A stretch of 15,826 bases of DNA from Cyanobacteria bacterium UBA1221 (lineage in GTDB: Bacteria > Cyanobacteriota > Vampirovibrionia > Gastranaerophilales > Gastranaerophilaceae), in contig DBXD01000033.1 in the NCBI GenBank assembly GCA_002309425.1, positions 50,259 through 66,084 on the forward strand, read 5' to 3'. Of the stretch, positions 1 to 7,381 are shown piece by piece (positions within the stretch are counted from its first letter, which is position 1; every line of letters begins with the position of its first letter). A program made the position numbers and the translations under genes. The notes below the pieces were generated by a model. That model saw nothing but the letters and a program-made list of their open reading frames with translations, did not search any database and was not told the origin of the DNA.

Positions 1-285
1 GGTGCAAGACGTGCTAAAAACAACCACATTCAAAGGCTCAAAGAAGGTATGTGCAGCGCAGATATAAGCTTTTTGTTTTCGGATTTGCTTAATGATATGA
101 GGAGAGTTGCCGCTCACTGCGGGAACATAGCAACAAGTGTAATACAGCTTTACGATTCAACATTTGACAAACACGAGTACAGCCACCGTAACAAAGCTGA
201 GGATGAAGAATTTACAAGCAGATATAGAGATTACAAATCCAGATACAGGGTTGAAAAGAAAGAACAAAGTCAGTTCATTAATTAA
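1..285 (+). CDS. Na+/phosphate cotransporter, C-terminal PhoU-like end (5' partial)
   Basis: The frame is open from base 1, so the gene begins outside the window; only the last 94 residues are present. They contain a helical stretch with the pattern HIQRLKEG, then C-S-A-D-I-S-F-x-F-S-D-L-L-N-D-M-R-R-V-A-x-H-C-x-N-I-A, which matches the C-terminal PhoU-like helical bundle of the NptA/YjbB type Na/Pi cotransporters. In that family the N-terminal half is the membrane Na+-dependent phosphate carrier and the PhoU-like tail is cytoplasmic. The last 35 residues are highly charged and probably disordered. The TAA stop shares a TTAA tetranucleotide with the stop of the convergent metal-transporter gene. 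The ATG at 49 is internal, not the true start. The family call is from motif recognition on a fragment, so a free-standing PhoU-domain protein cannot be excluded. Confidence 0.75.
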   Translation, partial: GARRAKNNHIQRLKEGMCSADISFLFSDLLNDMRRVAAHCGNIATSVIQLYDSTFDKHEYSHRNKAEDEEFTSRYRDYKSRYRVEKKEQSQFIN

Positions 286-965
286 TCCTGCTTTTTCATA
301 TCAATAAGGATTGCAACGGTATTTTTAATCAGCCCTGCTGCCCATCTGATAATTAATATACCGCCTAATAACCCTATAAATGAGTCTAAGTAAACTATAT
401 TAAAGTATTTCCCGATTACAAGAGCAAAGATTGCAAGAATTGATGTAACCGCATCCGCTAAAATGTGGTAATATGCGGATTTATAATTATAATCTTCTTC
501 TTTATGGTGTTCACAATCGCATTCATCTTCTTTATGGCCTGATTTTTCCATTATATAAATACATATTGCGTTCACCGTCAACCCGATAACCGCAACCAAA
601 AGCGCCTCATTAAATTCAATACTTACCGGACTTATTAAACGTAAAACGGCTTCTGATATAATCCACAAGCCTGTCAGAGCAAGAAATATTGAACTTGTAT
701 AAGCGGCAAGAACCCCTATTTTCTCAGTACCCTGCGGAAAACTCGGAGAATCAGCGAGTTTACGCACCAGAACATACGCCGCATAAGTCAGCCCGAGAGC
801 AAGCGCATGAGTACCCATATGATAACCGTCAGCCAACAGCGCCATTGAGTTTGTAATGTATCCATACACAACTTCGGCTATCATTGTTAAAACGGTAAAA
901 ATTATTACCGCTAAGGTCTTTTTCTCATTTTCATTTGTTACTTCGTGCGAATGTTTATGTCCCAT
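282..965 (-). CDS. Cation diffusion facilitator (DmeF-like), short form without C-terminal domain
   Basis: A 227-residue inner-membrane metal exporter of the CDF family, most like the Co/Ni-type DmeF subgroup. In these proteins six membrane helices exchange a divalent metal for protons. The N-terminus is His-rich (H3, H5, H7). Helix 2 carries the metal-site residues D46, H49 and H53 (pattern LLADGYHMGTHA), and helix 5 carries H167 and D171 (HILADAVTS). A cytosolic His/Asp/Cys-rich loop lies at residues 144-158, as usual between helices 4 and 5. The protein stops right after the sixth helix (TVAILID, then five residues), so the cytosolic C-terminal dimerisation and metal-sensing domain of typical ~300-residue CDFs is missing. 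The bases beyond the stop belong to the opposite-strand transporter gene, so this is not a recent nonsense mutation. The start has GGAG about 7 bases upstream. Metal specificity cannot be read from the sequence with certainty. Confidence 0.88.
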   Translation of the reverse strand: MGHKHSHEVTNENEKKTLAVIIFTVLTMIAEVVYGYITNSMALLADGYHMGTHALALGLTYAAYVLVRKLADSPSFPQGTEKIGVLAAYTSSIFLALTGLWIISEAVLRLISPVSIEFNEALLVAVIGLTVNAICIYIMEKSGHKEDECDCEHHKEEDYNYKSAYYHILADAVTSILAIFALVIGKYFNIVYLDSFIGLLGGILIIRWAAGLIKNTVAILIDMKKQD

Positions 966-989
966 ATGCCGACTCCAACAAAATATATA

Positions 990-1160
990 TTAACATATAA
1001 ATTTAAATATTAGTAGGGATACTGTTAAAATAGCAGACTGTTTGAGAATTTTAAACAGAGAAGTTGAAAATAATCTTGGTGCAAAAATTTGCCTTTGTTT
1101 GTCGAAATCTATTGATTTCGTCACAAACCGTGTGCTCGCAGAGTGCACCCTACCAGCTTT
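990..1160. other. Intergenic block with two hairpins and a possible 52-codon minus-strand ORF
   Basis: The gap 966-1276 has no convincing gene. It holds two adjacent inverted repeats: CGAAATC at 1103-1109 with GATTTCG at 1114-1120 (loop TATT, extendable past a two-base bulge by TTTGT/ACAAA), and an imperfect GTGC-type hairpin at 1132-1148. Neither is followed by a T-tract, so they do not look like terminators. On the minus strand a frame runs from GTG at 1148 to TAA at 990-992 (52 residues, no Shine-Dalgarno site seen), 24 bases upstream of the metal-transporter start. The compact hairpin structure resembles a dispersed extragenic repeat or the remnant of one, but only one copy is in this window, so that remains a guess. 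A TATAAT at 1176-1181 lacks a good -35. Confidence 0.3.
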
Positions 1161-1276
1161 ACAATTAAATCAAATTATAATGTAACGAATGTAGCAAAAC
1201 CTGTTACAAATAAGGCAAAAATTTTTCTGTTTATGACTTTATATACATGGTTAGGTACTTTTAACATGGTAGAACT

Positions 1277-2539
1277 ATGAGTGACTATTCTGCAACAAAT
1301 TACAATTCAAATAATAAGTTTCAGAACTATGGATTTAGTAATCCTGTGCCCAGAGGTGCAACAATTACAGTAGGAAACTATAACTCAGAATTATGCACGG
1401 TATCACAAACAGATACCGTTTCGTTACATAATAATTCAATACAGCCAGAAAACAAAAAGCAGGGGATATCTACAGGTGCAAAATTTGCAATCGGTGCGGG
1501 GATTGTTACTGCTCTTGCAGTATGTGTAGATTTCTTATTCTGCAAGGGAAAACATATAAAATCAATATTTGGAAAACCAAGTAATAAAGGTGGCCTTAGT
1601 AGCAGTAGTAAACCTATTCTTAATTCAACAAATACAAATCATTCTGCAACTTCAACACCTACATTACAACAAACAAAGCCTACATCAAAAGGTTCTTCAA
1701 ACCATACAGTCCCTGTTAACAGTGTTAATGCCGGTTCTAATGTTTCTAACGACGAAATGAGAGCCTATATTGCAAAGAAATATAATACGGGTATAGATTA
1801 TAAATCAACCCCGTGTCGAAATTATGCCGAAGCCATTGATCAAAACTATTTAGGAATTAGAACTTGTCCTAAAGATTATTACAATATGAATAAATCTTAT
1901 GATGCGAATAGACTATTTGATATTTCAAGTAAAGGCAGGAAAGGTATTTGTGTTGATGATAATAACGGTATGGGTTGGTTCTATAGACAGGCAACTAAAA
2001 ATCTGCAAACAGGGCAAGCACAACCTAAGGCAATTGAAAGAATCAGTTTAAATGTATATCCAGATGAAAACTTGATTAAAGCTCTTGATGATTTTATTAT
2101 ACGTACAAATGAAAACGTATATTACAAAGTACCCCAAGCCTTTGATGATTGGATAACAAGACATGACCCAATCACCATGTATTTTGCAGAAAAGCCCTCT
2201 CAAAGTACTAAAGAAGACTTGATAAAAATCGTTACTCCGTATATTCGTACTCCTAAAGGTGAGGTTATGATTGGTACGAAACTTGCTAACAGTATATACC
2301 AAATCCCAAACCCATCAGAACAGGACGTTTTAAATTTGATAAAACGAGCAGAAAAACTCGGTGACAATAAGCTTGTCGAATGTTTAAAAACACCCGATAA
2401 TCCAAAGGTAGGTGCTAGGTTATATAGCTATAGCAAGTCTCAAGGAAAACCTGTTGCTAAAACTTCTGCCGGACTATTCAGAGCTGCTGAAATGTTAATT
2501 GAAGATCTGGAGCGTTTTCAACCGTGTAATATAGTTTAA
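1277..2539 (+). CDS. Membrane-anchored protein with HopA1/lanthipeptide-lyase-like C-terminal half
   Basis: A 420-residue protein. Residues 1-65 are polar and Asn/Ser-rich with no signal peptide. A single hydrophobic helix lies at about 68-88, then a positive patch (KGKHIKSIFGK), then a Ser/Thr/Asn-rich linker to about 157, giving an anchored domain on a flexible stalk. Residues 252-345 show the alternating pattern of the HopA1 / OspF / LanKC lyase group: I-S-L-N-V-Y-P (256-262), a helix, Y-Y-K-V (282-285), R-H-D-P-I-T-M-Y-F (295-303), a second helix ending in P-Y-I-R (321-324), and M-I-G-T-K-L (331-336). In phosphothreonine lyases a His lies in the first of these strands and a Lys in the second; K284 fits the Lys, but no His is seen in the first strand. 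A helical tail ends the protein. No clear Shine-Dalgarno site precedes the ATG. The gene is real; the domain call is a pattern-level inference and may be wrong. Confidence 0.7.
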   Translation: MSDYSATNYNSNNKFQNYGFSNPVPRGATITVGNYNSELCTVSQTDTVSLHNNSIQPENKKQGISTGAKFAIGAGIVTALAVCVDFLFCKGKHIKSIFGKPSNKGGLSSSSKPILNSTNTNHSATSTPTLQQTKPTSKGSSNHTVPVNSVNAGSNVSNDEMRAYIAKKYNTGIDYKSTPCRNYAEAIDQNYLGIRTCPKDYYNMNKSYDANRLFDISSKGRKGICVDDNNGMGWFYRQATKNLQTGQAQPKAIERISLNVYPDENLIKALDDFIIRTNENVYYKVPQAFDDWITRHDPITMYFAEKPSQSTKEDLIKIVTPYIRTPKGEVMIGTKLANSIYQIPNPSEQDVLNLIKRAEKLGDNKLVECLKTPDNPKVGARLYSYSKSQGKPVAKTSAGLFRAAEMLIEDLERFQPCNIV

Positions 2540-2578
2540 ACTGACCGTTCATGGTACCAAGACTAGCAGTATAATCAC

Positions 2579-2600
2579 AGGTCGGATTAAAACCAGACCT
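2579..2600. other. Small hairpin between convergent genes
   Basis: AGGTCGG at 2579-2585 can pair with CC-A-GACCT at 2593-2600 around the loop ATTAAAA, giving 7 base pairs with one bulged A. It lies between the ends of the HopA1-like gene and ychF and may mark the 3' end of either transcript, but there is no T-tract on either strand, so it is not a convincing intrinsic terminator. Confidence 0.25.
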
Positions 2601-2635
2601 ATAAACCTTATACCAACAAGAATACTGTTAAATTT

Positions 2636-3730
2636 TTATACCGCGAACCTGAAGTGGACCAAATCTCCGTCTTGGATAACGTAATCCTTACCCTCTAGAC
2701 GGGTTACACCTTTATCCTTGCATGCTGCATATGAACCATACTTTACGAAATCATCATATGGGGTAATTTCCGCTCTGATAAACCCTTTTTCAAAATCGGT
2801 ATGAATTACACCCGCCGCCTGAGGAGCCTTTGTTCCCGCCTGAACGGTCCACGCTCTGACTTCTTTTTCTCCGGCTGTCAAAAATGTTCTTAAATTCAAC
2901 AGATGATATACCGTTTTTATCATTCTGTTTATTCCGCTGTCATCTATTCCCAGTTCATTCATATACGCAAGCGCCTCTTCTCCGAGTTCACAAAGTTCTT
3001 CCTCTATTTTTGCGGAAATAACAACCATCTCTGCATTATGTTCTTTTGCGTATGTATCAACCTGCTCCGTGTACTTATTTCCTGATTTTAAGTCATACTC
3101 CGAAACATTTGCCGCATATATAACGGGTTTTGTCATCATAAGATTTAACTGTTTTACAAAAGGCAATTCTTCTTCGTTAAAGACATCCTTCATATTTATG
3201 TACATACCTTTATCTAACAATTCTTTTAAGGTATTTAATACTCCAAATTCTATTTTGGCAGCCTTTTCACCTGCTTTAACCTGTTTTGCAATTCTTGCCT
3301 CTCTTTTTTCAACAGATGCCAAATCAGCCAGTGCCAACTCTGTATTAATCGTATTTATGTCATCCAGCGGATTTACCCTGCCGGCAACGTGGATGGTATT
3401 CGGGTCATCAAAACAACGGACAACGTGGATAATTGCATCAACTTCCCTGATGTTGTGCAAGAACTGGTTGCCCAAGCCTTCACCCTGGCTTGCACCTTTT
3501 ACCAGACCCGCAATATCAACAAACTCAATAGCAGTAGGGATTATCTGGTTAGTTTTGCACAGTTTTGCAAGTATCGCAAGCCTGTCATCCGGAACATTCA
3601 CCACTCCCACATTCGGTTCTATCGTACAGAACGGATAATTTGCGCTCTGCGCATTCTTCGCACTCGTTAAAGCATTAAATAAAGTTGATTTTCCGACATT
3701 CGGAAGTCCTACTATTCCGGTTCTAAGCAT
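2636..3730 (-). CDS. ychF: Redox-regulated ATPase YchF (OLA1/YchF family)
   Basis: A 364-residue P-loop ATPase of the Obg-related OLA1/YchF family, which associates with ribosomes and is near-universal in bacteria. The P-loop GLPNVGKST is at 8-16, the Walker B/G3 motif DIAGLVKGAS at 72-81, and the usual NKxD guanine-specifying motif is replaced by NVSE at 208-211. That substitution explains ATP preference in this family. C35 in the switch region (NYPFCTIEPN) matches the redox-sensitive Cys of YchF. A coiled-coil insertion at about 130-175 and a C-terminal TGS domain from about 280, with the conserved HTDFEKGFIRAE segment, complete the standard architecture and length. The start has an A-G6 Shine-Dalgarno run 4 bases upstream. 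TATAAT on the minus strand at 3754-3759 is a possible -10, with no good -35. It is divergent from the GntR-type regulator, with about 157 bases between starts. Confidence 0.97.
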   Translation of the reverse strand: MLRTGIVGLPNVGKSTLFNALTSAKNAQSANYPFCTIEPNVGVVNVPDDRLAILAKLCKTNQIIPTAIEFVDIAGLVKGASQGEGLGNQFLHNIREVDAIIHVVRCFDDPNTIHVAGRVNPLDDINTINTELALADLASVEKREARIAKQVKAGEKAAKIEFGVLNTLKELLDKGMYINMKDVFNEEELPFVKQLNLMMTKPVIYAANVSEYDLKSGNKYTEQVDTYAKEHNAEMVVISAKIEEELCELGEEALAYMNELGIDDSGINRMIKTVYHLLNLRTFLTAGEKEVRAWTVQAGTKAPQAAGVIHTDFEKGFIRAEITPYDDFVKYGSYAACKDKGVTRLEGKDYVIQDGDLVHFRFAV

Positions 3731-3840
3731 TTTGCCCCCCTAAAAACCTGTCAATTATATTCTATCCGAAAATTCAATGCTTGTAAAGTCGTTTAGTTTT
3801 GCTCATGTAAACTTTTCTTCATATATTAACAAAAAATATG

Positions 3841-3869
3841 TTGCTGTTTTTTTATACATAGTGTATCAT
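3841..3869 (+). promoter_or_regulatory. Promoter with overlapping dyad upstream of the four-winged-helix regulator
   Basis: TTGCTG at 3841-3846, 17 bases, then TATCAT at 3864-3869 form a good sigma-70-type promoter. An imperfect 13-bp dyad (ATACAT-A-GTGTAT, 3854-3866, one mismatch between arms) overlaps the -10 and could be an operator, possibly for the encoded regulator itself. If this promoter is used, transcription starts near 3876, directly on the Shine-Dalgarno sequence, so the leader would be only about 12 bases long. Confidence 0.45.
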
Positions 3870-3887
3870 TAAAATGAGGTAAGTGTA

Positions 3888-5042
3888 GTGCAAGAATACA
3901 AAAATGAAAATAAAACGAATATAAAAAAAATAAATCTCCAGAAACTTAATCTGACAGCACCTGATTTAAAAAACCCGAAAGAATCGAAAGCAACTGTTAT
4001 ATCAAAATGGATGAGTTTGTGGATTGAAAAAGCCCTGAAGGAAAATTTAATTAAACCAAATATGCTGATGCCCTCGAAAGCGGAATTTGCATACTTTCTG
4101 GGTGTTAGTGTCGGCACAATACAAAATGCTATCCGAAATTTGGAAGATTTAGGGTACGTGGAATCCAAACAAAGAATAGGCACTCTTATCAGAGGGAAAC
4201 AACCCGCAGAATCTGCCATACGCAAACTGACATCAAAAAGAGAAATGGCAATCGCCGCAATTAAAGACTTTATTACATCCAATAAAATGAAAGCCGGCAG
4301 TATTCTTCCCTCATCAAGAGCAATGTCCTCAATTATCGGATATTCAAACAATACAACCCGCGCCGCATTTGACTATTTGCACACAACAGGTGTAATTTCA
4401 AAATCCTCAAATAACTCAAATGACAATATATGGCAAGTTGCAAGCATTAATTTTGACAGTAACGGCAAAAAATCAAAAATAGAACAAAAAACTCTTGTTG
4501 ATAAAGTTGAAAACGACCTGAAAGACTATATAACAAATGAGCTGACTGTCGGAGATAAAATCCCTGCACATTTTGAACTTGCAAAAAAATTAAACGTAAG
4601 CATTAAAACCGTACATGATGCACTAAAACCACTCGTAAGAGATGGAATACTGCTCACAAGACGGGGAAGGTACGGAACAACCGTTATTAAAATGCCTTAT
4701 GAAACAAACACGTCTGAAGGAATTGAAAAATCAATATTTGCACCGGCAAAAGATACGGCTTTTTATTTTTATGAAAAGACCCAAAATACAATAAAAAGGA
4801 TGATTGCTGAAAATTATGATATCGGCTCTAAATTACCGTCAATTATGACATTATCCAAAGAACTTGATTTAAGTCCGAACACTATCAGAAAAGCCTTCCA
4901 CCATCTTGCAAAAGACGGATATATCAAATTTTCAAGAGGAAGATACGGCGGAACATTTGTTACCGATATCCCGTCAACAGGGGAAGAAGCATTTAAATGG
5001 ATTGCCGTTAGCCCGCAATATACGAGAGTTACCGTAAATTAA
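3888..5042 (+). CDS. DNA-binding protein with four tandem GntR-type winged helices
   Basis: A 384-residue protein consisting almost only of winged helix-turn-helix units of the GntR type. Unit 1 is about 36-103 (MPSKAEFAYFLGVSVGTIQ, wing KQRIGTLI), unit 2 about 117-172 (LPSSRAMSSIIGYSNNTTR, no recognisable wing), unit 3 about 203-268 (IPAHFELAKKLNVSIKTVH, wing RRGRYGTTV), and unit 4 about 293-358 (LPSIMTLSKELDLSPNTIR, wing SRGRYGGTFV). Ordinary GntR regulators have one such unit followed by a ligand-binding domain (FadR, UTRA or aminotransferase type); none of these is present. It may bind a long composite operator or bridge sites. The start is GTG, fixed by GAGGT 7 bases upstream; the ATG at 4010 would cut into unit 1. 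Its stop overlaps the TPR gene's stop by 4 bp (TTAA). It is divergent from ychF, and a dyad over its own -10 suggests autoregulation. Target genes are unknown. Confidence 0.88.
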   Translation: MQEYKNENKTNIKKINLQKLNLTAPDLKNPKESKATVISKWMSLWIEKALKENLIKPNMLMPSKAEFAYFLGVSVGTIQNAIRNLEDLGYVESKQRIGTLIRGKQPAESAIRKLTSKREMAIAAIKDFITSNKMKAGSILPSSRAMSSIIGYSNNTTRAAFDYLHTTGVISKSSNNSNDNIWQVASINFDSNGKKSKIEQKTLVDKVENDLKDYITNELTVGDKIPAHFELAKKLNVSIKTVHDALKPLVRDGILLTRRGRYGTTVIKMPYETNTSEGIEKSIFAPAKDTAFYFYEKTQNTIKRMIAENYDIGSKLPSIMTLSKELDLSPNTIRKAFHHLAKDGYIKFSRGRYGGTFVTDIPSTGEEAFKWIAVSPQYTRVTVN

Positions 5043-6805
5043 GATATTTCACGCAGCAATTCCTGGGCTTCTTCAAACTCCGGAGAAATAGCGACGGTTT
5101 TCTCCAGATATTCTAAAGCCTCATCTTTATTTCCAATTTTGTTCTCACACTTGGCCAACCAGTACAAAATGTTTATGTTGTACTCATTTATTTTTAATAT
5201 AGTCAGAAAGATACTTTTTGCCTGCTCATAATTTCCAAGCTCATAATAGCACATCGCCAAAATATTTTTTGTTTCTATATTTTCATCCATTTCATAAGAT
5301 TTTACCAGATAAGTCTTTGCATCTTCATAATTCCCCATTAAAAAGCGTATCTTGCCTGCCACATAAAGGAAAAATGCATTTTGCGGCAAATGAGCAACAG
5401 CAGTATTTATTTGCTCAAGCGCTATATCATATTCTTTAAGAAACATTTTATTTAATGCGGAAAAAGCATAGGTCAAATATGCTTCTTTATCAAGACTAAG
5501 CGCTTTATTATAATATTCATCGGCCTCTTTAAACTCGGATATTGCATGCAGGAAATTTGCGTATTCAGCAATTATTGTCGGATTTTCCGGCTCAATCTTC
5601 AATGCCTGCTCAAATTCATCTCTTGAATAATCTAAAAGCCTTTTACTCAAGTATATTACGCCCAAATCCATATGAGCGACTGCATAATCCGGATTTAACT
5701 CGATAACTTTCTTTAATATTTTTTCGGCTTTGTCCGTATCTTTCAGCATCAGGCAGACATGTGCAAACTCATAATATATTTCAAAACCTACATTACCCAG
5801 CAGCAAAATCTTTTCATATATTTCTTTTGCCAAAATATGCTGACCCGTTTTCAGAAATATTTTTGCAAGTTTTCTCGACATTGAAACCGACTTCGGGTTC
5901 ATAGCAACAAGACGTGACAATATGCTTATCGCATTTTTATAATCCCCGTACTGGTCATAGCAACATGCCAGATTATACTGATATGTCTGTTTTTCCGGAT
6001 GGTGAGTCGCTAATATCTTATAATTATGAATTGCATCTTCCCATCTTTGCAATTTTACTTCAGAAAGTGCCAGCGCCGCAAGATAATTATCACTTTGCTC
6101 CAAAGAATACGCCTTTTCAAAGTATTCACAAGCTTCCTCATGTTTACCTTGAATTTGCAGAATTGAAGCTATATTAAAGTACGTTATAGCGTTATCCGGA
6201 TCCAACTCACTTGCATGCTTAAAATTCTCATAAGCCTTTTCCATGTTGCCGATTGTAAGATATGATGTTCCAAGGTTATTATATATCTGAGAATGCTCAG
6301 GATTTAGTTCAAGCGCCTTTTCCAGATAATATACGCTGTCATCAAAGTTTTTTATGGACATATATGCCGTACCGATTATATAATAAAGCGAATAATCATC
6401 CTGAACTATATCCAAAGCCTTTTTTGCACAGTCTATCGCCTGTTGAGCCTCTTTGTTTTTCATATAAATCACACTCAGGCACTTGTACGCTTCAACTTCT
6501 CTTTCCCGTAGTTTTATAACTTCTTTATATGCATGAATAGCATGCAGGGAATCTTCCAGATTATCGTATGTCAAAGCTAAATAAAACCACGAAGTTGCAT
6601 CCTCAGGACAATATTTTACAACTGTCTCAAAATTGCTCTGTGCCTCTTTATATAAATTCATGTTTACATTGCATAAACCCAATAATTTATGAGCTTCTAC
6701 ACTTTCTTTTTCCTCAGATAAGAAGCCTTCCAATATTTTCTTTGCTTCCGGAAAATTATTGCTGCCGACTAGCGCAGCAGCATGCTCTAAAATCTGCTCA
6801 TCCAT
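5039..6805 (-). CDS. Tetratricopeptide-repeat protein, about 17 TPRs
   Basis: A 588-residue protein made of consecutive 33-34-residue TPR units from residue 1 almost to the end. Typical units end in E-L-N-P-E-H, E-L-D-P-D-N, E-L-N-P-D-Y and K-I-E-P-E-N, with W/Y-x-x-L-A/G at the start of helix A and A-x-x-x-Y/F-x-x-A in helix B. By eye I count 17 units plus a short closing helix. There is no signal peptide, membrane segment or catalytic domain, so it should be a cytosolic superhelical scaffold that binds another protein. It is the last gene of the minus-strand block: its ATG is separated by one base from the stop of the 76-residue membrane protein, and its Shine-Dalgarno AGGA (6814-6817) lies inside that gene, so translation is probably coupled. 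No terminator follows because its stop overlaps the convergent regulator gene. The partner is unknown; its operon neighbours are the obvious candidates. Confidence 0.93.
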   Translation of the reverse strand: MDEQILEHAAALVGSNNFPEAKKILEGFLSEEKESVEAHKLLGLCNVNMNLYKEAQSNFETVVKYCPEDATSWFYLALTYDNLEDSLHAIHAYKEVIKLREREVEAYKCLSVIYMKNKEAQQAIDCAKKALDIVQDDYSLYYIIGTAYMSIKNFDDSVYYLEKALELNPEHSQIYNNLGTSYLTIGNMEKAYENFKHASELDPDNAITYFNIASILQIQGKHEEACEYFEKAYSLEQSDNYLAALALSEVKLQRWEDAIHNYKILATHHPEKQTYQYNLACCYDQYGDYKNAISILSRLVAMNPKSVSMSRKLAKIFLKTGQHILAKEIYEKILLLGNVGFEIYYEFAHVCLMLKDTDKAEKILKKVIELNPDYAVAHMDLGVIYLSKRLLDYSRDEFEQALKIEPENPTIIAEYANFLHAISEFKEADEYYNKALSLDKEAYLTYAFSALNKMFLKEYDIALEQINTAVAHLPQNAFFLYVAGKIRFLMGNYEDAKTYLVKSYEMDENIETKNILAMCYYELGNYEQAKSIFLTILKINEYNINILYWLAKCENKIGNKDEALEYLEKTVAISPEFEEAQELLREIS

Positions 6806-6806
6806 A

Positions 6807-7037
6807 TTAATAATCCTGACTATCCTGTTTATAGGCTTCTTCAGCCTGTTTTCTAAGTTTTTCTATTTCCTTTATTTGGTCCTGTGCCTGAGATTCTACG
6901 CTTTTAACCTCAGACATATTGTTATAGCCGCCATTACCGGTATTTTTTAAAGTCGGCATCAGTACCACAAATAACACCGAAATAATTAATAAAGATAAAA
7001 GCATTCCTATAGCGCTGCCGCCTTTTAGCGATTTCAT
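6807..7037 (-). CDS. Small single-pass membrane protein with prepilin-like N-terminus
   Basis: A 76-residue protein. After a short basic start with two glycines (KSLKGG, 2-7) comes a hydrophobic helix at about 9-30 (AIGMLLSLLIISVLFVVLMP), then a Gly/Asn-rich turn and a charged helical tail (43-72) that could form a coiled coil. The order basic residues, Gly, Ser, hydrophobic helix recalls class III prepilin signals of minor pilins, especially those lacking Glu at position +5. The mature part is far too short for a pilin, so a simple membrane anchor with a helical tail is equally likely. The gene has a perfect AGGAGG 5 bases from the ATG, ends one base before the TPR gene and begins 17 bases after the previous membrane-protein gene, so it is part of that operon. 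No family was recognised. Confidence 0.75.
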   Translation of the reverse strand: MKSLKGGSAIGMLLSLLIISVLFVVLMPTLKNTGNGGYNNMSEVKSVESQAQDQIKEIEKLRKQAEEAYKQDSQDY

Positions 7038-7054
7038 TTTTATCCTCCTGTTAA

Positions 7055-7381
7055 TTAAAGTTTATTTTTATTGATAAATGAAATTATTGCATCATCAATA
7101 TTTTTTACTTTAGGATTTGATTCTTCTGACAAAACTTTCTGTCTGTTTTGCTCAAATTGCTGTTTAACATACATCTTGAACAGTGTTAGGCTGCCCCATA
7201 TTATCAGCAAAGATATACCAACAGCAGCCATAGTTATACCAAATTTGGCAAACACCGCCCCAATGGGCATAACATTACTGCCTGCAACAACATTCTCAGC
7301 CATAGCAAAATCAACATTTGCCATAAAGCACAGCAATATCAGAACTATCACTTTATAAAAATTACTACTTGTCGGTTTCAT
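7055..7381 (-). CDS. Small membrane protein with signal peptide, overlapping RNase E/G
   Basis: A 108-residue protein. Residues 1-28 look like a Sec signal peptide (hydrophobic core VIVLILLCFM, cleavage likely after A-M-A at 26-28). A second hydrophobic helix lies at about 44-68 (FGITMAAVGISLLIIWGSLTLF), followed by a basic/polar region of about 40 residues. The expected topology is a short periplasmic N-terminus, one membrane helix and a cytoplasmic tail ending in a short amphipathic helix. Its ATG lies 17 bp inside the end of the RNase E/G gene, in another frame, with GGAG 5 bases upstream, so it is probably translated by ribosomes finishing RNase E/G. I do not recognise a family; a small subunit resembling OadG-type membrane proteins was considered but has no specific support. 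Confidence 0.75.
   Translation of the reverse strand: MKPTSSNFYKVIVLILLCFMANVDFAMAENVVAGSNVMPIGAVFAKFGITMAAVGISLLIIWGSLTLFKMYVKQQFEQNRQKVLSEESNPKVKNIDDAIISFINKNKL

Noticed and set aside
3069..3638. 189-codon plus-strand ORF
   Set aside because: It lies wholly antisense to ychF, whose motifs and length are certain; it has no Shine-Dalgarno site and a low-complexity Ser/Phe composition typical of a shadow frame.
3401..3670. Frameshift or overlapping gene inside ychF
   Set aside because: The ychF frame is continuous with all family motifs, so the alternative open frames are shadows.
3869..4351. 160-codon minus-strand ORF
   Set aside because: Antisense to the first two winged helices of the regulator and would cover its promoter; no domain seen.
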